NCBI GenBank assembly: GCA_024640315.1
Contig: JAHEFF010000031.1
Location: 1-39,558, forward strand
Reading direction: 5' to 3'
Length of the DNA stretch: 39,558 nt
Source: Woeseiaceae bacterium
GTDB taxonomy: Bacteria > Pseudomonadota > Gammaproteobacteria > Steroidobacterales > Woeseiaceae
A program made the position numbers and the translations under genes. Shown here in pieces: positions 27,998 to 35,943 of this stretch (its first letter is position 1; each line of letters begins with the position of its first letter). The notes below the pieces were generated by a model. The model saw only the letters and a program-made list of their open reading frames with translations. It had not been told where the DNA came from and did no database searches.

Positions 27998-29086
27998 TTA
28001 CGCCAGATGTGGGGCGTGCAGGTAGTCTGCCGATTGCATCTCCGTGAGGCGGCTTGCTGTTCGCTGGAATTCAAACGTCAGCCGTTCGCCGCTGTACAAA
28101 GCATCGGCCGGCGCCGCAGCTGACAGCACGAGTTTTACCTTGCGGTCGTAGAATTCATCGACCAGGGCGATAAAACGACGCGCCTGGTTTTCGAGCTCCT
28201 TATCGAGTTTCGGGACGTTGGAGATGATCACGGTCGGATACCAACGGGCGATCTCGATGTAATCTTCCTGGCTGCGGGGCCCGTCGCAGATTTCCGGGAA
28301 GTCGAACCAGGCAACGCCTTTGGCGCATCGTCGCGTCAGAATCTCCCGGCCCAGTATATCGAGCCTGCGGTTTTCGATAGTTTCACCGGATGAGATTTCC
28401 GCGAAGTAGTGATTGAGCTTCTCTTCGGTCGACTCGTTTGCCGGTGAGAGATAGGTGCCCGCCTGCTCAAACAGTCGCAGCCGGTAATCGGCACCACCGT
28501 CCAGTTCAATGATGTCCGTGTGTCGTTCCAGTGATTCGATTGCGGGTATGAAGCGCTGTCGTTGCAGGCCGTCCCGGTAGAGGTTCCTGGGGTGCGTATT
28601 AGAGGTGGCGAGCAGAGTAACGCCGCGGCGAAACAGTCCGTCCAGAAGTTTGCCCAGGATCATTGCATCGCCAATATCGCTGACGAAGAATTCATCAAAG
28701 CAAAGCACGGAAGTTTCGGCCGCGATATCCTCGGCGACGGTGTCCAGCGGGTCCGCCGTGCCGGCAATCAACCTGAGTCGTGCGTGGACGTCACTCATCA
28801 TGCGATGAAAGTGAACTCGTTTCCTGGAATCTGTTTTCAGTGAGCTATAGAAAAGATCCATCAGGAACGTCTTGCCGCGACCGACACCACCCCATAGATA
28901 AATCCCTCGCGGACCCGAATATGCCGAATTTCCGGGCAACATGCGACGGAGTCTGGCGGCAACAGTATTCTGGGCGACAATACGTTGCTGCAACTCGTCG
29001 AGCTTCTCAACCACTCGCCGTTGGGCTTCGTCGGCGACGATTTTATTCGCGGCCAGAGCAGCTTCGTAGGTCGATCTGATGGTCAT
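27998..29086 (-). CDS. zapE: Cell division protein ZapE (AFG1-like ATPase)
   Basis: ZapE is a P-loop ATPase that interacts with FtsZ rings and with respiratory proteins in its mitochondrial AFG1 homologue. Walker A is GGVGRGKT at residues 66-73, Walker B is LCFDEFFVSD, and the FHRMMSDVH and LLATSNTHPRNLY segments are typical. At 362 residues it has the family length. The start is the ATG at 29086. It is divergent from ETF-QO across 115 bp and lies upstream of the MarR regulator on the same strand. Confidence 0.95.
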   Translation of the reverse strand: MTIRSTYEAALAANKIVADEAQRRVVEKLDELQQRIVAQNTVAARLRRMLPGNSAYSGPRGIYLWGGVGRGKTFLMDLFYSSLKTDSRKRVHFHRMMSDVHARLRLIAGTADPLDTVAEDIAAETSVLCFDEFFVSDIGDAMILGKLLDGLFRRGVTLLATSNTHPRNLYRDGLQRQRFIPAIESLERHTDIIELDGGADYRLRLFEQAGTYLSPANESTEEKLNHYFAEISSGETIENRRLDILGREILTRRCAKGVAWFDFPEICDGPRSQEDYIEIARWYPTVIISNVPKLDKELENQARRFIALVDEFYDRKVKLVLSAAAPADALYSGERLTFEFQRTASRLTEMQSADYLHAPHLA

Positions 29087-29152
29087 GAACAGTTCGTCAT
29101 GGGGAGTCCTTCATCCAGCGGCGAGCGTACAACGATTTTAGTGCAGTGAGAA

Positions 29153-29180
29153 ACCGCCACTTTGCTAGAATGATGGCGGT
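29153..29180 (+). promoter_or_regulatory. ETF-QO promoter with inverted repeat flanking the -10
   Basis: An extended -10, TG-C-TAGAAT (TAGAAT at 29166-29171), sits between the arms of a perfect 7-bp inverted repeat: ACCGCCA (29153-29159) and TGGCGGT (29174-29180) with 14 bases between. The ETF-QO ATG is 22 bases further on. No good -35 is visible, as is common with an extended -10. The repeat is a plausible operator. Confidence 0.45.
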
Positions 29181-29201
29181 CCTGACGAAAAAGAAAGAAG
29201 A

Positions 29202-30860
29202 ATGACTGAGCAAAGCGAACGGGAATCCATGGAATTCGATGTCGTCATCGTGGGTGGCGGGCCGGCTGGCCTTGCAGCTGCGTGCCGGCTTGCCCAGCTG
29301 GCCGAGGCGGAGGGGAAGGAAATATCTGTCGTTGTCGTCGAAAAGGGCGCGGAAATAGGTGCTCACATTCTGTCAGGAAACGTATTTGAGCCTCGTGCGC
29401 TGGACGAACTGTATCCGGACTGGGAAAAGGAGGGTGCACCCGTCAGGACAGCGGTCAGCGGAGATATCATTCACTACCTGACCGGTCAACAAAAATCGAT
29501 GCGCGTCCCGGGCCTGTTTCTGCCGTCTCCAATGCACAACAAAGGCAACTACATCATCAGTCTTGGCAGGCTTTGCCAGTGGCTAGGGGAGAAGGCTGAG
29601 GCCGCCGGAATCAACATTTTTCCCGGTTTCGCCGCCTCTGAGGTCCTTTACGGCGAAGACGGCCGCGTGACCGGCGTTGCCACAAGCGACATGGGTGTTG
29701 GCAAGGATGGACAGCAAAAATCCAGCTATACGCCAGGATACGAATTGCTGGGCCGGTACACCATTTTCGCTGAGGGCGTTCGCGGCAGTCTCAGCGAAGA
29801 GCTGATGACGAAATTCGATCTTCGCAAGGACGCGGATCCACAGCATTATGGCCTCGGCGTCAAAGAGGTCTGGGAAATTGATCCGGAGAAACACCGGGAA
29901 GGTCTGGTTGTGCATACGATGGGCTGGCCGCTCGATAACCGAACCGAGGGCGGCGGTTTTCTTTATCACGCTTCGGACAACCAGGTTTTTCTCGGCTTTA
30001 TTGTCGCTTTGAATTACAGGAATCCGCACCTGTCGCCGTTCCAGGAATTCCAGCGTTGGAAACTGCATCCGAAAATACGCGAGTATCTCGACGGCGGGAA
30101 ACGAATTGGCTACGGCGCACGTGCCGTGAACAAGGGCGGACTGCAGTCCCTGCCCGAACTTACTTTCCCGGGCGGCATGCTCGTTGGTTGCGGTGCAGGC
30201 TTTCTCAACGGTGTAAAGATCAAGGGAGCGCACACCGCGATCAAGACCGGCATGCTCGCCGCAGAAGCCGCTTATCAGGCAATCGGCGACGATAAAGCGG
30301 ACGCCAGGCTCACCGGTTACGATGAGGCAGTGAAAAATTCATGGGTCTACGATGAGCTTTATCGCTCGCGTAACTTCGGTCCTGCGCTACACAAACTCGG
30401 TACCTTCTTCGGCGCGGCATTCACATTTATTGACCAGAATATTTTCCGTGGCAAATTGCCCTTTACCCTGCGCAACGCGCACGCGGATAACGATTCACTG
30501 GAAAAATCGGCAAACGCAGCGCCGATAGATTATCCGAAGCCTGATGGTGTCATTACCTTCGATCGCCTCTCGTCAGTTTTCCTGTCGAGCACGAATCATG
30601 AAGAGGACCAGCCGTCACATCTTCGCCTGAAAGACGAATCCATACCGGTCTCATATAACTTGCCCGAATTTGACGAGCCAGCGCAGCGATACTGTCCTGC
30701 CGGTGTTTACGAGATCGTGGAAATAAACGGGCAGCCACAATTTCAAATCAATGCCTCGAACTGCGTGCACTGCAAAACCTGCGACATTAAGGATCCGAGA
30801 CAAAATATTGTCTGGACTGTCCCGGAAGGCGGGGGCGGGCCAAACTACTCGGGAATGTAG
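29202..30860 (+). CDS. Electron transfer flavoprotein-ubiquinone oxidoreductase
   Basis: ETF-QO takes electrons from reduced ETF, which collects them from acyl-CoA dehydrogenases, and passes them to ubiquinone at the inner membrane. The N-terminal FAD motif VVIVGGGPAGLAAA is at residues 14-27. The 4Fe-4S cluster Cys residues are in RYCPAG and NCVHCKTCDIKDP near the C-terminus; the ubiquinone-binding and membrane-dipping region lies mid-protein. The 552 residues match the family. The ATG at 29202 follows a purine-rich AAGAAAGAAG. It lies convergent to the SDR/thiolase operon with five bases between stops. It provides the electron exit for the two acyl-CoA dehydrogenases; no etfAB is in the window. 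Confidence 0.97.
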   Translation: MTEQSERESMEFDVVIVGGGPAGLAAACRLAQLAEAEGKEISVVVVEKGAEIGAHILSGNVFEPRALDELYPDWEKEGAPVRTAVSGDIIHYLTGQQKSMRVPGLFLPSPMHNKGNYIISLGRLCQWLGEKAEAAGINIFPGFAASEVLYGEDGRVTGVATSDMGVGKDGQQKSSYTPGYELLGRYTIFAEGVRGSLSEELMTKFDLRKDADPQHYGLGVKEVWEIDPEKHREGLVVHTMGWPLDNRTEGGGFLYHASDNQVFLGFIVALNYRNPHLSPFQEFQRWKLHPKIREYLDGGKRIGYGARAVNKGGLQSLPELTFPGGMLVGCGAGFLNGVKIKGAHTAIKTGMLAAEAAYQAIGDDKADARLTGYDEAVKNSWVYDELYRSRNFGPALHKLGTFFGAAFTFIDQNIFRGKLPFTLRNAHADNDSLEKSANAAPIDYPKPDGVITFDRLSSVFLSSTNHEEDQPSHLRLKDESIPVSYNLPEFDEPAQRYCPAGVYEIVEINGQPQFQINASNCVHCKTCDIKDPRQNIVWTVPEGGGGPNYSGM

Positions 30861-30865
30861 CTTCT

Positions 30866-31639
30866 CTACTTTGGCTGCATTCTGATTGCTCCGTCGAGGC
30901 GAATGACCTCTCCATTGATCATCGCATTCTGATAGATGCTCGCCGCCAGGTCTGCATACTCCTCAGGTCGGCCAAGTCGCGAAGGGAAGGGTACCTGTGC
31001 GCCGAGCGACGCCTGCAACTCCGGGGTCATGCCGGCAACCATAGGCGTCATGAATATGCCAGGGGCGATGACATTGACGCGAACGCCGATCCGTGCAAAT
31101 TCCCTTGCCAGCGGCAGCGTCATGCCAACAACGCCACCTTTTGACGCAGCATAAGAAACCTGGCCGATCTGGCCCTCAAATGCTGCGATCGATGCGGTGC
31201 TGATGATCAGGCCGCGCTCGCCGTCGGCGTTGGGTTCGTTGTGTTGCATGACATTGGCGGCCTCTTTCGCGATGAGGAAAGATCCAACCAGATTCACTTT
31301 GATCGTCTTCTCAAAGAATTCACCGGCCAGCGGTGCTTCTCTGCCAAGCGCTCTGGCTGCGCCTATCACGCCGGCGCAATTCACGGCGAGCGTGATGCCA
31401 CCCATGAATTCATTCGCTTTCCTGATAGCCGCCTGAACGTCCGCTTCCGAGGAAACGTCTGTGTGAATGTAGGTCGCACGTTCACCGAGTTCGGCAGCGC
31501 TTTTTTCACCTTCCTCGTCGTTGACGTCGAGCAACACGGCCTGGCCGCCGGCATCGATGATTTTTTTTGCCGTTGCGAAACCAAGTCCATGGACAGAAGC
31601 TGCGCCGGTAACGACGGCTTTTGCTGTAGCGAGTTTCAT
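30866..31639 (-). CDS. 3-hydroxyacyl-CoA dehydrogenase-type SDR (HSD17B10-like)
   Basis: The 257-residue short-chain dehydrogenase resembles type-2 3-hydroxyacyl-CoA dehydrogenase, which oxidises 3-hydroxyacyl-CoA with NAD. The full catalytic set is visible: VNCAG, Ser in STASIAAFEGQ, and YAASK, followed by GIRVNVIAPG-like RVNVIAPGIFMTPM. The nucleotide loop is TGAASVHGLG, two residues longer than the usual TGxxxGxG. The start is the ATG at 31639 with CGGAG eight bases upstream. It follows the thiolase by 20 bp and is convergent to ETF-QO. This and the thiolase would perform the last two steps of beta-oxidation. Confidence 0.92.
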   Translation of the reverse strand: MKLATAKAVVTGAASVHGLGFATAKKIIDAGGQAVLLDVNDEEGEKSAAELGERATYIHTDVSSEADVQAAIRKANEFMGGITLAVNCAGVIGAARALGREAPLAGEFFEKTIKVNLVGSFLIAKEAANVMQHNEPNADGERGLIISTASIAAFEGQIGQVSYAASKGGVVGMTLPLAREFARIGVRVNVIAPGIFMTPMVAGMTPELQASLGAQVPFPSRLGRPEEYADLAASIYQNAMINGEVIRLDGAIRMQPK

Positions 31640-31659
31640 TTGATTCTCCGGGGGTACTG

Positions 31660-32841
31660 TTATTCGACTTCGATGCCGATTGCGACGGCTTCACCACCAC
31701 CGATGCAGAGTGATGCTATGCCCTTGCCGCCACCACGGTTCTTCAAGGCGTGCAGCAGTGTGACTATGATGCGTGCGCCGGATGCGCCAATCGGATGACC
31801 GAGTGCGCAGGCACCACCATTGACGTTCACCTTGTCGTGACTGATGCCGACATCCTGCATCGCAGCCATCGTGACACATGCGAACGCCTCATTAATTTCA
31901 TAGAGATCGACCGAGTCCGTATCCCAGCCGAGTTTTTCATGCAGCGCCTGAACGGCAAAAACAGGAGCAGTAGTGAACCACTCCGGCTCGTGGGCAAATC
32001 CTGAATGTCCCGCTATGATTGCCAGCGGCTCGATCCCGCGCGCCCGTGCGTCGCTCGCCCGCATAAGAATCAAACTGGCTGCGCCATCGGAAATCGAAGA
32101 TGAACTTGCCGCTGTGACAGTACCGTCCTTGGCAAAAGCCGGACGAAGTCCGGGGATCTTTTCGATATTCGCCACGGTCGGACCTTCGTCAACTGAGACG
32201 AGTGACTCGCCCTGGCGCGATTTCACCTCAACCGGTGCGATCTCGCCGTCAAATTTTCCGCTCTCAGCCGCCGCTCGCGCCCGGGTCACCGATGCAATCG
32301 CAAAGCTGTCCTGATCCTCCCGGGAGAAACCGTATTTCTGTGCCGTCAGTTCCGCGAAATGCCCCATCATGTTGCCGTCAAACGGACTTTGCAGTCCGTC
32401 GAAGAACATGTGATCAAGCACCTGCTGGTGCCCCATACGATAGCCACTACGCGCTTTGGGCATCAGGTATGGCGCGTTACTCATTGATTCCATGCCGCCG
32501 GTCAGCACGATAGTCGCGCTGCCAGCCTGAATGAGGTCGTGGCCGAGCATGGTCGTTTTCATGCCAGAGCCACAGACCTTGTTAACCGTCGTGCAGGCGA
32601 CTCCCTTGGGAATTCCGGCTGCGAGCGCAGCCTGCCTGGCCGGCGCCTGGCCGAGTCCGCCAGGCAGCACGCAACCAAGCAACACTTCGCTTAAGTCTTC
32701 TCCTTTCAGGCCGCTGTCATCGAGAGCGGCACGACAGGCTGTTGCCGACAGGTCTGTTGCGCTGACAGAGCCCAAAGTCCCCTGGAATGCGCCCATTGGC
32801 GTGCGGCGGGCTGCGACGATAACGACGGGATCATTGCTCAT
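31660..32841 (-). CDS. Acetyl-CoA acetyltransferase (thiolase)
   Basis: The 393-residue thiolase condenses or cleaves acetoacetyl/3-ketoacyl-CoA. The nucleophilic Cys90 is in VNKVCGSGMK, the base His is in the GGACALGHPIGASGAR motif, and the C-terminal CIGGGEA holds the second Cys. The N-terminus VIVAARRTPMGAFQG is typical. Degradative versus biosynthetic use cannot be separated by sequence alone, but pairing with the SDR dehydrogenase favours beta-oxidation. The start is the ATG at 32841. It heads the two-gene operon with the SDR, and plsC precedes it on the same strand. Confidence 0.95.
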   Translation of the reverse strand: MSNDPVVIVAARRTPMGAFQGTLGSVSATDLSATACRAALDDSGLKGEDLSEVLLGCVLPGGLGQAPARQAALAAGIPKGVACTTVNKVCGSGMKTTMLGHDLIQAGSATIVLTGGMESMSNAPYLMPKARSGYRMGHQQVLDHMFFDGLQSPFDGNMMGHFAELTAQKYGFSREDQDSFAIASVTRARAAAESGKFDGEIAPVEVKSRQGESLVSVDEGPTVANIEKIPGLRPAFAKDGTVTAASSSSISDGAASLILMRASDARARGIEPLAIIAGHSGFAHEPEWFTTAPVFAVQALHEKLGWDTDSVDLYEINEAFACVTMAAMQDVGISHDKVNVNGGACALGHPIGASGARIIVTLLHALKNRGGGKGIASLCIGGGEAVAIGIEVE

Positions 32842-32868
32842 AGATCTGCTGTTCCGTTAATGCTTTCG

Positions 32869-32885
32869 GTAATGTGGGGCATTAC
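32869..32885 (-). promoter_or_regulatory. Inverted repeat upstream of the thiolase gene
   Basis: A perfect 6-bp inverted repeat GTAATG-N5-CATTAC lies 28 bases upstream of the thiolase ATG. It could be an operator or a short leader hairpin. No assigned regulator matches it and the function is unknown. Confidence 0.35.
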
Positions 32886-32921
32886 TTTCCCGTATCTGCC
32901 CGGTTCCTGCAATACAGATAA

Positions 32922-33689
32922 TCATATAGACCGCTCGTCTGTCGCTTCGGACAGGAGATCAGGCTCCTCAAGCACTTCGAGAATACGCCGGCGGGCCAGT
33001 TCGGCAAGTTCCTTGCTCTTTCTGAATGCCGGCTCTGTGGGGTCGATCGGATTCAGAATGTCGACAACCAGGTGGCCGTGCCGCGGCAGCAAAGCGCCGG
33101 CGGGAAGAATCTTTCTTGACCCTGCAATGACTACCGGTACGACGGGCAATCCAGCCCTGATAGCAGCAGCAAACGCACCGGCCCTGAATCTGCCGAGGCC
33201 AGGTTCCTCAACGAATGTGCCTTCCGGGAAGAAGGCAAGTGATTCTCCGTCCGTTGCCGCCTTTAACAGGTGACGTGCGTCCCGTGCTCTGCCGGAGGCA
33301 TCGAAGCGTTCGACGAATTTCGAGCCGATCCTTCGCAATAAGAAACCGATCACAGGCACGTACTGCATCTCGCCCTTGATAACGTAAGAGAACCTGGGCG
33401 GCAGAATGGCCTTCGCCAGCACGCCGTCAATATAGCTGGCGTGATTTGCGACTACGATGCAACCGCCATCCGGCAGTTTCTCCAGTCCCCGGACAGTCGT
33501 ATGCATGCCGGCAAGCGCAAATGGCAGCCGGGCACACATGCTGACCCAGCGACGGCGACGTTCAAGTCCGGGTACGAAAACAGCAAAAATGATGGCGAAT
33601 ATGACGCTAGCCATGAATACCAGCCAGGTGTACAGGCCGTAGAGAAGACCGCCGATGCCGATTTTTGCCGTAGCGTTCGAATCAGTCAT
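32922..33689 (-). CDS. 1-acyl-sn-glycerol-3-phosphate acyltransferase (PlsC family)
   Basis: PlsC-type enzymes add the second acyl chain to lysophosphatidic acid at the inner membrane. The catalytic HX4D motif is NHASYID at residues 82-88 (His83, Asp88) and the glycerophosphate motif FPEGT is at 154-158; PVVPVVIAG follows. A hydrophobic N-terminus (about 12-42) anchors the protein. The 255-residue length matches. The start is the ATG at 33689. It is upstream of the thiolase on the same strand and divergent from xerD across a region with two CRP-like sites. Confidence 0.92.
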   Translation of the reverse strand: MTDSNATAKIGIGGLLYGLYTWLVFMASVIFAIIFAVFVPGLERRRRWVSMCARLPFALAGMHTTVRGLEKLPDGGCIVVANHASYIDGVLAKAILPPRFSYVIKGEMQYVPVIGFLLRRIGSKFVERFDASGRARDARHLLKAATDGESLAFFPEGTFVEEPGLGRFRAGAFAAAIRAGLPVVPVVIAGSRKILPAGALLPRHGHLVVDILNPIDPTEPAFRKSKELAELARRRILEVLEEPDLLSEATDERSI

Positions 33690-33735
33690 TGATCAAAGAT
33701 TGGTGGTTTTGGCCGACCGGGTCGACTGTTCCGGC

Positions 33736-33751
33736 TGTGACGCAGATCACT
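33736..33751. promoter_or_regulatory. CRP-like binding site 1
   Basis: TGTGA-N6-TCACT: both half-sites match the CRP/Vfr/Clp core TGTGA-N6-TCACA apart from the last base. It lies 47 bp upstream of the plsC ATG and about 207 bp from the xerD start. Confidence 0.55.
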
Positions 33752-33774
33752 TTATGTTAACGCCTTGGTGAATT

Positions 33775-33790
33775 TGTGACAGCGGTCACG
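33775..33790. promoter_or_regulatory. CRP-like binding site 2
   Basis: TGTGA-N6-TCACG, again both half-sites intact save the last base. Its centre is 39 bp from that of site 1, about four helical turns, so two dimers could lie near the same DNA face. Confidence 0.5.
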
Positions 33791-33957
33791 CCGATCGGGA
33801 GGGGGGCTCCTCATACTCAATTCCTTGCAAAATCCGTTGCTTGGCGATCGGATAGTTAGAAGTTGCGACGCTCACCAGCTGCATCAGCACTATGTTACCA
33901 GCGAGGTTGAGAATAGCGATTAATTCGATTGACGAGCAAGCCATGGACGGCCTGAGA

Positions 33958-34899
33958 ATGATGGAAACTATGACGAGCACTACGTCTGACAAATCTGAAA
34001 AGTCACATTCGAATTCCGAGGAAATCGTTGATCGGTTCCTGGATGCCATCTGGATGGAACGTGGCTTGTCCGCCAACACGCTTGGCGCATACCGGGCTGA
34101 TCTGATGACCCTCGGTCGGCGCCTGTCCGAACGCAATATCAAAATCGAAAGCGCAGAAAAAGCAGACCTGCTGGAGTTTATTGCGCTTCGTGTCGAGAGC
34201 GGTGCCAAGCCAAGATCGACTGCGCGTCAGCTCTCGAGTTTCCGCCGTTTCTTCCGGTACATCATGCGGGAAGGCTTACGTGATTCCGATCCGACTGCAG
34301 ACATTGAGATGCCGCGAATCGGACGTTCGCTGCCGAAAACCCTGACCGAGGACGAGGTCGATGCGCTTTTGCAGGCGCCGAATACCGACGAGCCACTCGG
34401 TCATCGCGATCGCGCCATGCTGGAGCTCCTGTACGCAACCGGACTTCGCGTATCGGAGCTGATCAATCTCAAGCAATCACAAGTCAACTTCAACCAGGGC
34501 GTACTGCGAATCGTTGGCAAAGGCGATCGCGAGCGGCTGATTCCGTTGGGTGATGAAGCACAGCGCTGGTTGCGGGACTTCATTGATGGCCCGAGAATGG
34601 AAATACTTCTTGAGCGTCAGACCGATTACCTGTTCCCGACCCGTCGCGGCGATCGAATGACCCGCCAGGCGTTCTGGCACATCATCAAGCGTTATGCGCA
34701 AAAGGCCGGCATCGACAAGAAACTGTCGCCACACAGCCTGCGTCACGCTTTCGCCACGCACCTTCTGAATCGCGGCGCCGACCTCAGGGTTGTCCAGCTT
34801 CTGCTGGGTCACAGTGACCTGTCCACAACGCAGATCTACACGCATGTCGCCCGCGAACGGCTCAAAGACTTACACGGCGAGCACCATCCACGAGGCTAG
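33958..34899 (+). CDS. xerD: Site-specific tyrosine recombinase XerD
   Basis: XerD and its partner XerC resolve chromosome dimers at dif under FtsK control. With the ATG at 33958 the catalytic residues are Arg164 (ATGLRVSE), Lys188 (VGKGDRER), His259 and Arg262 (SPHSLRHAFA), His285 (LLGHSDLSTT) and Tyr294 (TQIYTHV). The N-terminal SAM-like domain (FLDAIWMERGLSANTLGAYRADL) fits XerD. ATGs at 33943, 33961 and 33970 are in frame, and none has a strong ribosome site, so the first residues are uncertain. It is followed by dsbC, as in many gammaproteobacteria, which supports XerD rather than XerC. Confidence 0.95.
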   Translation: MMETMTSTTSDKSEKSHSNSEEIVDRFLDAIWMERGLSANTLGAYRADLMTLGRRLSERNIKIESAEKADLLEFIALRVESGAKPRSTARQLSSFRRFFRYIMREGLRDSDPTADIEMPRIGRSLPKTLTEDEVDALLQAPNTDEPLGHRDRAMLELLYATGLRVSELINLKQSQVNFNQGVLRIVGKGDRERLIPLGDEAQRWLRDFIDGPRMEILLERQTDYLFPTRRGDRMTRQAFWHIIKRYAQKAGIDKKLSPHSLRHAFATHLLNRGADLRVVQLLLGHSDLSTTQIYTHVARERLKDLHGEHHPRG

Positions 34900-34956
34900 G
34901 CTCCTTTTGGCGCCATTCACAGGGCGTAACAAATCGCATATTTTTCAGGTCTCCTT

Positions 34957-34965
34957 TGCTACAAT
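34957..34965 (+). promoter_or_regulatory. Candidate dsbC extended -10 promoter
   Basis: TG-C-TACAAT (TACAAT at 34960-34965) matches an extended -10 element 94 bases before the dsbC ATG, in the gap after xerD. No good -35 is seen. Twelve bases past it is a short hairpin, GGTTCC-GT-GGAACC (34977-34990), with a further GGAACC at 34995-35000. Confidence 0.35.
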
Positions 34966-35058
34966 CGCGACCCGCCGGTTCCGTGGAACCTGCAGGAACC
35001 CTGATAGTCCAAATTTATTGATGTGGCCGGCGACTGGCGCCTGCGAAAGGAATACCTG

Positions 35059-35802
35059 ATGAATTTAATCACTCCGCGAATTGGCATGCTGATAGCGGCA
35101 CTTGGCTTGCTCGCTGCGCCTGTATTTGCCGCAGATGACGAGGCCGAATTGCAGAAAGTGCGCGAAACCGTTTCAGACATGTTTAACGGCATTCAGGCGG
35201 ACGACGTATACGCGAGCGACATTGATGGCTGGTACACGATTCGCAAAGGCGCAATCATTGCTTACATTTCGTCCGATGGGCGTTATCTGCTGCAGGGCGA
35301 TCTGATCGATCTCGTCGACCAGGTCAATCTCTCGGAAAAAGATCGCAATGGCGCCCGAGTCAAAATGATGACGAGCGTTGCCAATGATCAGGCCATCATT
35401 TTTACGCCGCAAACCATTCGGCACACGGTGACCGTGTTTACGGATATCGATTGCACATTCTGTCGTCGCCTGCACAGCCAGATCGATGAGTACATGGAAG
35501 AGGGTATCCAAATTCGCTATTTGCTTTATCCGCGAAGTGGACCCGCATCGGCGTCCTGGGTTAAAGCTGAGCAGGTTTGGTGTTCTGACGATCGCAACGA
35601 AGCGTTGACGCTGGCGAAACTCGACGAGAATTTCGATTCAAGCCAGTGCGACACCTCGGCTGTGAGCGCGCATTACGCTATGGGTCAGGATGTTGGGCTT
35701 CGCGGCACGCCCGCAATTGTGCTTGAGGATGGAACATTGTTCAGCGGCTATCTTCCGCCCAAGCAGCTAACCGAAGCCATCGCAAGCGCCCTGGGCGAAT
35801 AG
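35059..35802 (+). CDS. dsbC: Periplasmic thiol:disulfide isomerase DsbC
   Basis: DsbC is a V-shaped periplasmic dimer that corrects wrong disulfides and is kept reduced by DsbD. The precursor starts at the ATG at 35059, with AAGGA eight bases upstream, and has a signal peptide cleaved near residue 24 (APVFA before ADDE). Residues about 25-90 form the dimerisation domain and the thioredoxin-fold domain carries the active site Cys132-Thr-Phe-Cys135; E. coli has CGYC. A second Cys pair (VWCSDD and SSQCDT) corresponds to the structural disulfide. The cis-Pro is in LRGTPAIVL. The next gene is not recJ, unlike in E. coli. Confidence 0.95.
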   Translation: MNLITPRIGMLIAALGLLAAPVFAADDEAELQKVRETVSDMFNGIQADDVYASDIDGWYTIRKGAIIAYISSDGRYLLQGDLIDLVDQVNLSEKDRNGARVKMMTSVANDQAIIFTPQTIRHTVTVFTDIDCTFCRRLHSQIDEYMEEGIQIRYLLYPRSGPASASWVKAEQVWCSDDRNEALTLAKLDENFDSSQCDTSAVSAHYAMGQDVGLRGTPAIVLEDGTLFSGYLPPKQLTEAIASALGE

Positions 35803-35943
35803 CTGCAAAAGCCGGCGCTACCGGGTTAAACGTCGCCTCAAAATGCTCGTGTACTGATCTGTATACGCTGCCTTCTCAGCGTCGTTTGCCTCGTCTCGAC
35901 CGCACTCGAGCTCTTTTCAGGGCCCTTGCGAATCGGCAAGCCG

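Noticed and set aside
29583..30233. 216-residue frame antisense to ETF-QO
   Set aside because: It lies wholly within the conserved ETF-QO gene on the other strand and shows no recognisable domain.
33786..33944. Small minus-strand frame (52 residues, starting MACSSIEL) in the plsC-xerD gap
   Set aside because: It has an ATG and an AGG upstream, but it resembles nothing I recognise, overlaps the xerD start region, and its stop lies inside CRP-like site 2, so the regulatory reading is preferred.
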